Part shown: positions 24,449-33,542 of the stretch, in pieces
Layout of the letters: the number at the start of each line of letters is the position of its first letter
Numbering within the stretch: position 1 is the stretch's first letter
Assembly (NCBI RefSeq): GCF_001624695.1
Contig: NZ_JSEP01000003.1
Location: 124,001-188,000 of the forward strand
Direction of reading: 5' to 3'
Origin: Labrenzia sp. OB1
GTDB lineage: Bacteria > Pseudomonadota > Alphaproteobacteria > Rhizobiales > Stappiaceae
DNA length: 64,000 nucleotides
Notes under the pieces: model-generated
Seen by the model: only the letters and a program-made list of their open reading frames with translations
What the model was told of the DNA's origin: nothing
Databases searched by the model: none
Made by a program: the position numbers and the translations under genes

Positions 24449-25996
24449 TTAGTCAACAACCAGCTTCACCGCGGTCCCCGCCGGAATCGGGTCGTTCGCC
24501 GGCAGGTCGTTCAGGATCGAGAAAAACTCCAGACGCCGCGAGGGTTCGACACCGCTCATGCCGATTGCAAGTTTGCGCGGCGCATCTCCGGATCTGGTCT
24601 TGATCACCTTGATCCGCAAGGACCGCAGCCGCGCCCGTTCGGTCGGCGTCAACTGCGAGAAACTCTCGATCGTTTCGCGGAAATCCCTGTCGAACCTGTC
24701 GTTCGGCGAGCGGCTGGCGAAAATGAAGCGATAACCTGTCCGGCCGATGCGCAGAACCGCGATGCGGAAAGACCAGCCCTGTGTGATTGCCGCGCCCGTG
24801 ACCCCCGGCAACCCGTTGATGGTGGTCTGACGAACGCTTTCCGGCAGCAGCCCGTTGATCCAGCCTGAATTCATGTATTGGACGAGATCGGAATATCCGC
24901 TGACATCCGCGCCGTCGAAGCGGATCGCGGTTCCGTCGCCGTTGCTGGCAAGCACGGCTTCCGGCGAATTCTCAAGAATGTATCCAGATGGCACGGTAAA
25001 CCCGATGCCCAGCGCCTTGTGCAGGAACGACCGGCCACGGACAAACCCTTCCAGCGGATCGTCCCCGAACAGCATCCCGTCGATCTGGCCGAGATAGCGG
25101 TCCCTGTCGCGCTCGCCGATTCCCGGCGCGCCGATCTGACGGGCGGAACGGACGGCGATCTTCAGGCGTTCCGGCGTCGAGGGGTGCGAGGACAGGAAGT
25201 CCGGCGCGGAGGAACTAGACTTGTCCGCCGACTGGTAGCGCGCGAAAGCGGCCATGGAGCGCAGGAACCGGGCGGCGGCATAGGGATCGAAGCCGGCCTT
25301 GGCCAGCGTCTTGACGCCGATCGCATCCGCTTCCAGCTCCTGTACCTGGCTGAACCGGGCGAAGGACAGCTGCGAGGAAATGATCGCCTTGCGGGCTTCC
25401 TCTGAATCCTGAACCACATCGGTGAGGATCTTGTTCGCGAGTTGTTTGGCCTCCGCCCTCTCCTGGCGCTTGATGGCGTGATTGGCGGTCACATGCGCCA
25501 TCTCATGGGAAAGTACCGCGGCGACTTCCGACGTGTCATTCGCCAGTGCCAGCAGGCCGCGCGTCACATAGAGATAGCCGCCCGGAAGCGCGAATGCGTT
25601 GATCGCCGGGGAATTCAGGATGGTGATCTTGTAGCTTTGCGACGGGTCTTCCGACGCGGCCACAAGACGGCCGACCACACTGGCGACGGCACGTTCTGCA
25701 CCCGGATCGTTATAGACGCCGCCATAAGTGGCTACGACACGCGGATGTTCCCGCTCGCCGATATCATTGGCAAGGTTGGGGCGCAGGGTGCCCGGCGACA
25801 CCGAACCCACGCTCGTGCCGTCCCCCAGAAGCTGGCAGGAGACGACCACCAGCGCCAGACTGCAGGCCATGGCGGTTCGCAGCCAGCGGCGCGCAGCCGT
25901 GCGGCCTGCCGTTTTCCGCGTCTCGACGAGAGACAACTGACGATAATCAGTGACTGTCCTGGCCGCCACGTCCTGCCCTTTTGCCTTCAGGATCAC
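24449..25996 (-). CDS. M48 family metalloprotease, probable lipoprotein
   Basis: 515 residues if started at the GTG at 25996; the ATG at 25870 is an alternative that would open a compact lipoprotein signal. The zinc motif HEMAH (His164-His168) with the downstream E in the SELEAD-type phrase QELEADAIGVK marks an M48 peptidase. A hydrophobic stretch ending VVVSC at Cys54 fits a lipobox, so the enzyme is probably anchored in the periplasm, like BepA/LoiP-type outer-membrane quality-control proteases. The C-terminal part (about 290-515) includes a conserved region ending in a LysM-like or repeat-like KLAIGMSGVEPSRRLEFFSIL segment. The convergent end faces the nag locus. Confidence 0.85.
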   Translation of the reverse strand: MILKAKGQDVAARTVTDYRQLSLVETRKTAGRTAARRWLRTAMACSLALVVVSCQLLGDGTSVGSVSPGTLRPNLANDIGEREHPRVVATYGGVYNDPGAERAVASVVGRLVAASEDPSQSYKITILNSPAINAFALPGGYLYVTRGLLALANDTSEVAAVLSHEMAHVTANHAIKRQERAEAKQLANKILTDVVQDSEEARKAIISSQLSFARFSQVQELEADAIGVKTLAKAGFDPYAAARFLRSMAAFARYQSADKSSSSAPDFLSSHPSTPERLKIAVRSARQIGAPGIGERDRDRYLGQIDGMLFGDDPLEGFVRGRSFLHKALGIGFTVPSGYILENSPEAVLASNGDGTAIRFDGADVSGYSDLVQYMNSGWINGLLPESVRQTTINGLPGVTGAAITQGWSFRIAVLRIGRTGYRFIFASRSPNDRFDRDFRETIESFSQLTPTERARLRSLRIKVIKTRSGDAPRKLAIGMSGVEPSRRLEFFSILNDLPANDPIPAGTAVKLVVD

Positions 25997-26070
25997 CCTG
26001 CTTTCTTCATGTCGTGCATGAAAGCAGAAAAGTTGATCGATTTCAAAATCTTAAGAAGCACTGTCCGCAA

Positions 26071-26991
26071 TCAGTCGAACGCGGGATGCTCCAGCACCAC
26101 CAGTTGCTCCGGATGATGGAGCGCCATGTGCGGACCGTCCCGCACCTGCACGAAGCCGCGCAGCTCGACGAATTTTCCCGCCAGTTCCTCCACCTGCCAG
26201 CCCGAACGGCCGAGCGCCGCATCGAAGATCGCCTCGTCGGAGGCCTTCAACGTGACGGTGAAGTCTGTTTTCCAGTATTTTCCGAAATTCAGATAGCGGG
26301 TACTTTCAGTTTTTCCAAGGGAAACAACGCGTCCTTTCACTATCACGTAGTCTCCGGTCTTCTCTTCAAGCAGACCCGGCCTTGCCGCAGAATAGACGGG
26401 CGCCGCCATCTTGTCTCCCCACAGGCCGCGCTGCTCACGGCGCGCCGCCGTTTCCGCCAGCCGCAGAAGCCCCGCGCAGACGCTGTCTTCCCGATCGGGC
26501 GCAAACACCGCCGCCCCCGACATAAGCCGGACGGCCTGCAGAAGCTCTCTGGTTTCTCCATCCTTCAGAACGATCCAGGCCGGCGTCAGGCCCCAGCGGT
26601 TTTCCGGTCCGGTCGCCACAGCTTCAAGCCCGGGCGCCGCGCCCACCACCAAACCCGCTGCGGAGAGTGCCCCTTTGGGCCGGGGGGCCGGAACATGCAG
26701 TTCGCTGGCGAGATACCGCTGTCCCGACGGAGCAACAAACACACCGTCTTCCTCCGACTTTTCAACAGCGATCGAAGCAGCGTCCGCAGGCACACAGGCG
26801 TCATAGGCGGCCCGGGCAAGCGGTTGATCCCGGTCATCCGCCTGGGCATGCCCAGTGGCAAGCAGCAGCACGGCAAGGCCAAACGCCCACAACGGATTTT
26901 TCCGCTCGCGGCCGCCGTGTTTCGTCCTGCTTCTGCCGCTCAAGCGTCCGCTCGACACCCTCTGCCCTCTCAACCGGTCCTTCGGGTCCAT
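26071..26991 (-). CDS. Secreted SNase-like (thermonuclease family) protein
   Basis: 306 residues. A basic N-terminus precedes a hydrophobic segment (PLWAFGLAVLLLATGHAQA), so the protein is exported; the true start may be somewhat downstream. The C-terminal part contains YVIVKGRVVSLGKTESTRYLNF and GKYWKTDFTVTL, which resemble the OB-fold segment of staphylococcal-nuclease-like proteins found in Rhizobiales. A complete set of SNase catalytic residues is not evident, so nuclease activity is uncertain. It lies 74 bases upstream of the M48 gene on the same strand and may be cotranscribed with it. Confidence 0.6.
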   Translation of the reverse strand: MDPKDRLRGQRVSSGRLSGRSRTKHGGRERKNPLWAFGLAVLLLATGHAQADDRDQPLARAAYDACVPADAASIAVEKSEEDGVFVAPSGQRYLASELHVPAPRPKGALSAAGLVVGAAPGLEAVATGPENRWGLTPAWIVLKDGETRELLQAVRLMSGAAVFAPDREDSVCAGLLRLAETAARREQRGLWGDKMAAPVYSAARPGLLEEKTGDYVIVKGRVVSLGKTESTRYLNFGKYWKTDFTVTLKASDEAIFDAALGRSGWQVEELAGKFVELRGFVQVRDGPHMALHHPEQLVVLEHPAFD

Positions 26992-27305
26992 CTGCCTTGC
27001 TCCACGCGCAACACGGCAGAAACGATCCCATGGCCTTTTCCCGAAATCCGTCCGGCAGACTTGCAGGCCGGAACAAAAAGTCCGCCGCGCTCGTATCGGT
27101 CCGCACGCGGCGGGAAAAAGGCAGCTTCAGGAAAGACTTGCTAAGCAGCGATTAAGGCAAGCCGAAGACACGGCGAAAAAAAGCCCGGACGAAGGCACCG
27201 GACCGGGACGAAGTTCTCCGCCGGGCACCGCGAAACACCTTTCCGGGCCTGCCTTTGCCGGAGGGCTCGCAAAGACCGGAAAATCATGCTAAGCGACCGC
27301 TTCGG
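26992..27305. other. Intergenic region before tRNA-Arg
   Basis: About 314 bases between the divergent SNase-like gene and the tRNA. No family-like reading frame or strong structure is seen. The tRNA promoter must lie in the right part. Confidence 0.4.
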
Positions 27306-27382
27306 GGCCCCGTAGCTCAGCAGGATAGAGCATCAGATTCCTAATCTGAGGGTCGCGCGTTCGAATCGCGCCGGGGTCACCA
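27306..27382 (+). tRNA. tRNA-Arg (anticodon CCT)
   Basis: A full cloverleaf can be drawn. The acceptor stem GGCCCCG pairs with CGGGGTC (one G-T pair). The D arm begins GCTC. The anticodon stem TCAGA/TCTGA encloses the loop TTCCTAA with anticodon CCT. The T arm GCGCG/CGCGC encloses TTCGAAT. The discriminator is A and CCA is encoded (27380-27382). It reads the rare AGG arginine codon. No integrase or other sign of insertion is seen next to it. Confidence 0.95.
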
Positions 27383-27798
27383 ATTTCTCGAAAACGAGCT
27401 GTTGCTTGTCGAAACCCGGCTTCGCCTGCTGGGAGCTGTTGGCGAGCTGAGGTGCATCCAGGTCCGGATTGTACTCGGAAAGGCGCAAGGCACGGCGCCA
27501 ATGCTGCTGTCAGTTTACCAGAGGACGAACTCCGGGTGCCGGAACGCAGTCCTTCCTGACGCCGTAAACAGTTAGCCGTATCGCGGCAGATCGTGTCGGC
27601 AGCCCCTAAGAAAACAGACGCTGTTCCCGACGAGCGGCAAGCTGACCGGTGGCAGGTATCCTGCGTTTCCGGGCAAAATAGGCGTTTGGTCTGCTCCCTT
27701 GCTTGGTTTACGCTTGCCTCATCACGGGCAGGTGACACGGGTAAGGATACGTCACCTACGCCGCAGTTTGCAGGAACTGGAAATTGGGAGATGCCGCT
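27383..27798. other. Intergenic region after tRNA-Arg
   Basis: About 416 bases without a supported gene between the tRNA and the membrane hydrolase. Several short open frames overlap on both strands but none has a ribosome binding site or family-like sequence. No terminator with a T-tract was found directly after the tRNA. Confidence 0.4.
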
Positions 27799-29448
27799 GT
27801 GGTTGGTCTGAAGAGGATTTCGATCGCCGGACTGCTGCTCGGTCTTCTCTTTTTCGCCGCCTCACTGACCCCCTCTCTCATTCCGCGTGGTCCCCTTGTA
27901 CAGGGTGTCCTGGGCGGGCTGGTCATGGCACTGGGGTATCTTACCTGGTGGATCCTGCTGCTGCTATGGCGTGTAGCGGCCATGCCGGAATTTCACGGCG
28001 TAGCGAAGCGCTGGCTGCTCTCGCTTCTTGCAATCGGAACGCTGTCGTTCTTCGGCTGGACACTGGTTTCAAGCCTCGCCTGGCAGAACGACCTGCGTGT
28101 AAAGATGGACATGCCGTTCGTCGACAATCCCGACCTGATCTTTTTGACATTCGTCGCACTCCTGACCTTTGCGGTCTGTTTTGCGTTGGGTGCCCTGTTG
28201 GGCTGGCTGGTGCGCCTTGTCCGGTCCCGCCTCCTGCGGGTCATGCCGGAACGCCGCGCCAATGTACTGGCCCTCGTTGTCGTCGGCCTCGCCCTCTTTG
28301 TCGTCACCCGGGACGGACTCTATGACCAGATGGTGACGGGCCTCGATTCAAGCTACGAAGCAGCCCAGAAACTTTTCGACACTGCATCGCCGCCGCCTGA
28401 AAACCCGGAACTCACCGGCGGTGCCAATTCGCTGATCGACTGGGGCGCGCTTGGCACGCCCGGGCGAGACTTCGTCCTCGGTGGACCGGACGCCGAAGAC
28501 ATCGCGGCATTCACTGGCAAGCCGGCACTCGATCCCATCCGTATCTATGTGGGACGCGCCAACGCAAAAACAGCTCAGGAACGTGCCGACCTTGCCCTGG
28601 CCGAGCTGATCCGGACAGGCGCCTTTGAGCGCGAGGTGCTGGTGGTCGCAAGCCCCACGGGGACCGGTTGGCTCGACCCCGGCAGTCACGATCCGCTGGA
28701 ATACATGCATCACGGGAACATCGCGACGGTCGCCGCGCAATATTCCTATCTGCAATCGCCGCTGGCCCTGATCCTGGAAACCGACACCGGGCTCGATCAG
28801 GCGACAGCGCTTCTGGAGACCGTCCACCGCTATTGGCAGACGCTGCCGGTGGATGCGCGGCCGCGCCTCTATGTCCATGGCCTGAGCCTCGGGGCATGGT
28901 CTTCGATGTATGCCACAAACCTCTTTCGCCTGGTCAACGATCCCATCGACGGCGCCTTCTGGGCCGGACCGCCGTTTCCTTCCGGTTTCTGGAGATACGT
29001 CCAGAACGCCCGGGAAGACGGCAGCCTATGGATAATGCCGCAGATCGGCGACGGGTCTTTCATCCGTCACGCCGGCCACTTCGACGATGCTTCGGAAGGC
29101 GCCCCCTGGGGCGACATGCGCATCGTCTTCCTGCAATATTCCAGTGATCCGATCGTGTTTTACGAGCCGCTCTCGGTCTGGCGTGCGCCTCCCTGGATGA
29201 GAGACCCGCCGGCGCCGGACGCCTCGACGCATATGACCTTCATGCCCATCGTAACTCAATTTCAGCTGGCTCTCGATATGGCGCTTTCCTTCGGCGCTCC
29301 ACCGGGACACGGCCACGCCTACTACGCCCAGGATTACATCGTCCCATGGGTTCAGGTAAGTGCCCCGGAAGACTGGAGCGAAGACGACACCGCCCGACTC
29401 AAGGCCCATTGTGACAATGGTTTCCAGAACGGCTGCAGCAATGACTGA
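27799..29448 (+). CDS. Membrane-bound alpha/beta-hydrolase (DUF2319 type)
   Basis: 549 residues from the GTG at 27799, chosen because GGGAG lies 7 bases upstream; a TTG at 27784 is the alternative. The first 190 residues hold four to five membrane segments (ISIAGLLLGLLFFAASLTPSL, GGLVMALGYLTWWILLLLW, TFVALLTFAVCFALGALLGWLV, NVLALVVVGLALFVVT). The rest is an alpha/beta-hydrolase domain with the nucleophile Ser in HGLSLGAWSS. This matches the Abhydrolase_9 (DUF2319) architecture, substrate unknown. It is followed 12 bases later by a second hydrolase gene, so the two probably share a transcript. Confidence 0.85.
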   Translation: MVGLKRISIAGLLLGLLFFAASLTPSLIPRGPLVQGVLGGLVMALGYLTWWILLLLWRVAAMPEFHGVAKRWLLSLLAIGTLSFFGWTLVSSLAWQNDLRVKMDMPFVDNPDLIFLTFVALLTFAVCFALGALLGWLVRLVRSRLLRVMPERRANVLALVVVGLALFVVTRDGLYDQMVTGLDSSYEAAQKLFDTASPPPENPELTGGANSLIDWGALGTPGRDFVLGGPDAEDIAAFTGKPALDPIRIYVGRANAKTAQERADLALAELIRTGAFEREVLVVASPTGTGWLDPGSHDPLEYMHHGNIATVAAQYSYLQSPLALILETDTGLDQATALLETVHRYWQTLPVDARPRLYVHGLSLGAWSSMYATNLFRLVNDPIDGAFWAGPPFPSGFWRYVQNAREDGSLWIMPQIGDGSFIRHAGHFDDASEGAPWGDMRIVFLQYSSDPIVFYEPLSVWRAPPWMRDPPAPDASTHMTFMPIVTQFQLALDMALSFGAPPGHGHAYYAQDYIVPWVQVSAPEDWSEDDTARLKAHCDNGFQNGCSND

Positions 29449-29460
29449 CGGCGTCGTGTC

Positions 29461-30321
29461 ATGAGACGTTGGCTCCTCTGGATCGGCATTGCCGCGGTGA
29501 TGTTGGCGACACTTTTCGCGGTCAACGGTCTGCGCGGTCGCCTCGGCTGGTCGGCCAACCCGCAATCGCCGGAAATGACCGCATCCCTGATCGAGCCCGC
29601 ACTCCGCTGGACACTGCCAGAAATGGAGGGCCCGCACCCGGTCGCTCTGCTTTTGTCGGGGTGTGATGGCCCGAAATCGAATCTTGATCGGCTGGCGGGC
29701 GACCTTGCCGCAGCGGGCTGGGCCTCGGTCATCATAGACAGTCACGGGCCCCGCGGGCTCGATGAGGTGGAACTCTGGCGGTTGGTCTGTGCGGGACAGA
29801 TTCTGAACGGAGCCGAGCGCGCAGCCGACATCGCGGTCACCCTCGCCGAGTTGCGCAGCCATCCGCAGATCGACAGCACACGCGTGGCGCTGATCGGCCT
29901 GTCGCATGGTGGCTGGGCGAGTCTCGACTATCTCGCCATGGCCCTGGCCGGAACAGTGCCGCCCCTGCTGACATACTGGCCTGAGGCCATCGCCGCAGAT
30001 CCCCTTGCCGGAATTGAGAAAGCCGTCTTTTTCTATCCCTATTGCGGCCCTGCAAGCGTGGGGTCCGCCAATGAACTGCCGTCCGATCCATCCTACCTTT
30101 TTCTTCTTGTCGACGGTGACACGATCGTAAATGAGCGCCACTGCCTCGAGGTTGCGGGCCGCTTGCTTTCTGTCAACGCCAATGTGGAGGTCTCCATTTA
30201 CCAGGGTGTCACGCATAGCTTCGACGCAGAAGAAAAGTCCGTCTTGAGCTCTCTTGAGTTCGACGCCGAAACCTCGGATGCCGCGACCGCGGCAACCATC
30301 GAGTTCCTGGGCACCCCGTAA
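29461..30321 (+). CDS. Dienelactone hydrolase family protein
   Basis: 286 residues with one N-terminal hydrophobic segment (LLWIGIAAVMLATLFAVNGL) that may anchor or export it. The hydrolase nucleophile is visible in GLSHGGW near residue 145, and the C-terminal His in YQGVTHSFD near residue 250; the Asp is likely in LVDGDTIVN. The first part (PVALLLSGCDGP, then GWASVIIDSHGPRG) matches dienelactone-hydrolase-like proteins. Substrate unknown. It follows the DUF2319 hydrolase by 12 bases. Confidence 0.82.
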   Translation: MRRWLLWIGIAAVMLATLFAVNGLRGRLGWSANPQSPEMTASLIEPALRWTLPEMEGPHPVALLLSGCDGPKSNLDRLAGDLAAAGWASVIIDSHGPRGLDEVELWRLVCAGQILNGAERAADIAVTLAELRSHPQIDSTRVALIGLSHGGWASLDYLAMALAGTVPPLLTYWPEAIAADPLAGIEKAVFFYPYCGPASVGSANELPSDPSYLFLLVDGDTIVNERHCLEVAGRLLSVNANVEVSIYQGVTHSFDAEEKSVLSSLEFDAETSDAATAATIEFLGTP

Positions 30322-30630
30322 GGCCCGTCCTGGAGAGTGCCTGACAACGACGAGAATGGGCACTGTGGATCCTGGCCTTTGCGCCTGGCCTTTGCGCCTG
30401 ACCGCTGCACCAGGGCCCACACTTGCGGGCACAGCCAGATACGAATTGTCAGGCGGACAGGGTCCTTGAAAGCCGGAAAAGACCATCGCGACAACGGCAA
30501 AGCTCCAAGAAAAAAAGCGCGCAAATTTGCCTGGTCGCATCGAATCGGAATGGTTTGGTGTGACTAGGTATTGCTCTAGTCTAAGCTCCTGGAAATACAA
30601 CACAGAATCAAACGGCCTGGAGGGGGAGAC
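30322..30630. other. Intergenic region with a short tandem repeat
   Basis: About 309 bases between the hydrolase and the cupin gene. A 13-bp unit CCTGGCCTTTGCG is repeated in tandem at 30371-30383 and 30384-30396, with 4 more bases of a third unit. No gene is supported. The promoter of the cupin gene probably lies in the last 100 bases. Confidence 0.45.
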
Positions 30631-31164
30631 ATGTCGAACGAAAATACGAAGGAATTCTGGCGGGACATCAAACCGATAGACAAGGTGTTTCAACCCGATG
30701 CCCTGCCCGAGGTCTATATGGCCAATGCGGCGACGGAAGATGAAAGATACTATGTGCCTTTCACCGAAACGGTCTCTTCGCGCCCCCTGTGGATTTCTCC
30801 GTCACAGAACAAGTGGTGCGACATCCTCCTGGCGAAAGGTCCCGGGCTGGTGAACCGGCACTATCACCCGCACGAGGTGTTCGCCTACACGATTTCCGGC
30901 AAATGGGGCTATCTGGAGCATGACTGGATCGCCACCGCAGGCGACTTCGTCTACGAGACACCGGGTGAAGGGCACACGCTTGTCGCCTATGAGCACGAAG
31001 ACCCGATGAAGGTATTCTTTCAGGTCCACGGCCCCTTGATCTGGCTCGATGAAACGGGTGAGCCGGATGGTTATTTCGATGTCCACATGTACATCGACAT
31101 GTGCAGAAAGCACTATGAGAGCGTCGGTCTGGGGGCGGACGCTATCGACAAGCTCTTCCGCTGA
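30631..31164 (+). CDS. Cupin protein, 2,4'-dihydroxyacetophenone dioxygenase-like
   Basis: 177 residues, one cupin domain. The metal-binding motif is NRHYHPHEVFAYTISGKWGYLEHDW (residues about 74-98, with His at the two HxH positions and Glu), followed by GDFVYETPGEGHTL as the second cupin motif. This pattern is that of 2,4'-dihydroxyacetophenone dioxygenase family proteins, which cleave C-C bonds with non-heme iron. The actual substrate in this organism is unknown. GGAGGGG lies upstream of the ATG. It is apparently monocistronic. Confidence 0.82.
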   Translation: MSNENTKEFWRDIKPIDKVFQPDALPEVYMANAATEDERYYVPFTETVSSRPLWISPSQNKWCDILLAKGPGLVNRHYHPHEVFAYTISGKWGYLEHDWIATAGDFVYETPGEGHTLVAYEHEDPMKVFFQVHGPLIWLDETGEPDGYFDVHMYIDMCRKHYESVGLGADAIDKLFR

Positions 31165-31302
31165 CGCACGTCCCGGCATCCATGTGGCTCAAGGGAGCTT
31201 TTCTGCGGACCAGCCGAGAGCGCAACTGGCCTGCCCGCAAGCTTCAGCATACCAGGCAAGCGTCCACGATCCCGGCCTGATTCCGGTGTTAACGACCGTG
31301 CC

Positions 31303-31449
31303 TTACGGCGTGACAGGCGTGTGCAACGTCGTGACAGGGACACCGGAATTGGTGGTCTCACCGGTCAGTTGACTGTTCGGATTGGTGTGCCTGACTGCGG
31401 CGACACCTACAATCATCAGCGCAACAATGGCGAGGCTCCAGTACTTCAT
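31303..31449 (-). CDS. Small secreted or membrane protein, unknown
   Basis: 48 residues from the ATG at 31449, chosen because AAGGAG lies 8 bases upstream; ATG at 31455 would be too close to it. The product starts MKYWSLAIVALMIVGVAAV, a signal-peptide-like or single membrane segment, and ends in a Thr/Asn/Pro-rich tail. A good -10 box TATAAT (minus strand, 31526-31531) lies about 80 bases upstream. Not recognised as a named family. Confidence 0.6.
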   Translation of the reverse strand: MKYWSLAIVALMIVGVAAVRHTNPNSQLTGETTNSGVPVTTLHTPVTP

Positions 31450-31525
31450 CTTCATCGCTCCTTCGAAGCAGCGGCACTGCGGCGCCGTTTTCTCCAAGCC
31501 GATTCGATATTCGACTTTCGTCTAT

Positions 31526-31531
31526 ATTATA
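31526..31531 (-). promoter_or_regulatory. -10 box of the small secreted protein gene
   Basis: TATAAT on the minus strand in an AT-rich stretch, with a possible TTGCGT -35 about 15 bases further upstream. It would give a leader of about 70 bases before the ATG at 31449. Confidence 0.45.
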
Positions 31532-31716
31532 CTTTAGGCGAAGGAAACGCAACGACAGGGTACGTCAAGAACACAACTCACACGCAAAGCGTGTAAGAAT
31601 TGACACCTGTCTGTGGTGGCTCGCGATTATCGGGGCTCAGGTCATTTGGCTTACGGCAGCGACGCCGAGGAGTTGGTCCACCGGATGGGCGGCAAGTTGA
31701 AGCCCATTTGTCATTG

Positions 31717-32475
31717 TCATCTCAACGCTCCGCCCAGAGTAAAGCCGCCATCCACGACGACATCCTGACCCGTCACGAATTCTGAATCGCCCGACAGGAG
31801 CCACGTAACTGTGCCAGTGACATCTTCCGGGCGACCGTTCCGGCGAAGTGGCGTGTGACCCGACAAGCGGCTGGAAATCTCCGGGTCCAGCACTTCATCC
31901 GCCATTGGGGTCAGAATGATCCCCGGGCTGATAGCATTGACACGATTGCCACGCGGTCCTTCCTCAACCGCCCAGACCCGCATCATCGCAAGCAATGCAG
32001 CTTTGGTTGCCGCATACGCGCCTGAACCAGGCATGACCGCACCGGCCGTCCAGGAAGCATTTATCAGCACCGCGCCATTCTCCATATGCGGCAAACACTG
32101 CGCAACAGTTTGCTGAGTGCCAATCAGGTTGGTTTGGATAAGGTCCGCGAAATCAGCTGCTTGTGTATCGCGCAACGGCTTGAACTCACCAAGAAGTCCT
32201 GCATTGGCAAAGACCGCATCGAGCGTCCCGAACTGCGCCATGGAGGCCCTCAGGTTTGTTGCGATCTCCTCCGGGTTGGAAATGTCGCAAACTTGGACCA
32301 GTGCGGAACCGCCAGCATCACGGATCTCCTTCGCAACAGCTTCAAGATGCGGTGCCCGCCGCCCCCAGAGCGTTACAGATGCACCCTCGCTTGCAAGCCG
32401 AAGTGCGGCAGCGCGACCCATGCCGGTTCCAGCACCAGTCACCAGCACTGCGCGCTTTTCAAATCGTTTTTTCAT
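31717..32475 (-). CDS. Short-chain dehydrogenase/reductase (SDR)
   Basis: 252 residues. Rossmann-fold NAD(P) motif TGAGTGMGRAAAL near residues 14-26, NAG near residue 90, catalytic Ser in NASWTAG and YxxxK as YAATK near residue 158. C-terminal GQDVVVDGGFTLGG is typical of classical SDRs. Substrate unknown. It is divergent from a LysR gene at 32576; the 100-base gap has palindromes that look like an operator, so the LysR protein probably controls it. Confidence 0.92.
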   Translation of the reverse strand: MKKRFEKRAVLVTGAGTGMGRAAALRLASEGASVTLWGRRAPHLEAVAKEIRDAGGSALVQVCDISNPEEIATNLRASMAQFGTLDAVFANAGLLGEFKPLRDTQAADFADLIQTNLIGTQQTVAQCLPHMENGAVLINASWTAGAVMPGSGAYAATKAALLAMMRVWAVEEGPRGNRVNAISPGIILTPMADEVLDPEISSRLSGHTPLRRNGRPEDVTGTVTWLLSGDSEFVTGQDVVVDGGFTLGGALR

Positions 32476-32517
32476 GTTTGTCTCTCTCTTCGGTTGGTCG
32501 AAGAGAAATGTAGATTG

Positions 32518-32555
32518 TCAGGAAATATGTGATAATTGATCAATTTCTTTCCTGA
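32518..32555. promoter_or_regulatory. Candidate LysR operator
   Basis: Inverted arms TCAGGAAA (32518-32525) and TTTCCTGA (32548-32555) flank a perfect 12-bp palindrome AATTGATCAATT (32534-32545). The site lies between the divergent SDR and LysR genes, where LysR-type regulators usually bind. Confidence 0.5.
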
Positions 32556-32575
32556 TAGAAAAGGTTTTCTTTCTA

Positions 32576-33472
32576 ATGGACCTGTTCACCGCCATGCGCA
32601 CCTTTGTCGAAGTGGTTCATGCTGGCTCAATGAATGCCGCCGCTCTCAGGCTGAATGTGAGCAGTGCCCTGGTCGGCCAAAGGATCGCGGGCCTGGAGGA
32701 TCACCTTCAGGCGCGGCTGCTCAATCGCACGACGCGCCAGCACAGCCTCACAGCTTTTGGCGAAAGCTATCTTGAGCAATGCCGAGACATTCTGGAACTG
32801 GTCGATCTCTCCGAAGGCAAGGCAAGCGATCAGCAGCGGCAGCCACAAGGGCGCCTGCGCATTGCGGCGCCTGTCAGTTTCGGTACAGCAGCTCTGATGC
32901 CTGCCCTGAAGGGTTTCACCGACATGGCACCGGATGTCGAGATTGACCTGATCCTGTCCGACAGTAACGAAGATCTGATTGCGGACGGGTTTGACGCCGC
33001 ATTTCGTATCGGGCGGCTGGAAGACAGCACCCTCCTGCAACTCCAACTCGCGCCCTACAGAATGATGGTCTGCGCATCGCCCGCGTATTTGACTGAGCAT
33101 GGCGAACCACAGATACCCTCCGACCTGGACCGCTTTCGAGCAGTCCTCTTTTCCAGAACCGGACGCAGGCCATGGCGGTTCAGGAAAGGAGCTGAGGAGC
33201 GAAGCTGGGCACCAAAGGCAACAATTTCGGTGAACTCCGGCCCAGCCGTGCGGAATGCCGCAATGGCGGGCATGGGGGTCGCCTTGTTACCCGAAGCTCT
33301 TGTCCAGGGCGACATGGCTGCAGGCACACTCTCGCAGATATTGCCCGACTGGGCCCTGCCGGAGCAGCCAATGGCGCTGATCTATCACAGGGACCGTTAC
33401 CGGCCACAAAGGCTGACGAAATTCATCGAATTCGCCCGGTCAACCTTTAAACACCCTGCTATGTACTCTTAA
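32576..33472 (+). CDS. LysR family transcriptional regulator
   Basis: 298 residues. N-terminal helix-turn-helix begins MDLFTAMRTFVEVVHAGSMNAAALRLNVSSALVGQRIAGLE, followed by a LysR substrate-binding domain with LRIAAPVSFGTAALMPAL and GMGVALLPEAL. It is the divergent neighbour of the SDR gene at 31717-32475, its most likely target. A signal molecule cannot be predicted. Confidence 0.93.
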   Translation: MDLFTAMRTFVEVVHAGSMNAAALRLNVSSALVGQRIAGLEDHLQARLLNRTTRQHSLTAFGESYLEQCRDILELVDLSEGKASDQQRQPQGRLRIAAPVSFGTAALMPALKGFTDMAPDVEIDLILSDSNEDLIADGFDAAFRIGRLEDSTLLQLQLAPYRMMVCASPAYLTEHGEPQIPSDLDRFRAVLFSRTGRRPWRFRKGAEERSWAPKATISVNSGPAVRNAAMAGMGVALLPEALVQGDMAAGTLSQILPDWALPEQPMALIYHRDRYRPQRLTKFIEFARSTFKHPAMYS

Positions 33473-33542
33473 AATTGCGCTTTCAGGCTCGGACCCCTAC
33501 CGGCATTCGAGGGCTTGTTCGAAGCGAAGACCGCGGTAGCCA

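Noticed and set aside
27029-27155. 41-codon basic open frame before tRNA-Arg
   Set aside because: No ribosome binding site and no family-like sequence; likely chance in GC-rich DNA.
27306-27798. Integrated element at tRNA-Arg
   Set aside because: No integrase, no direct repeat of the tRNA 3' end and no phage-like genes nearby.
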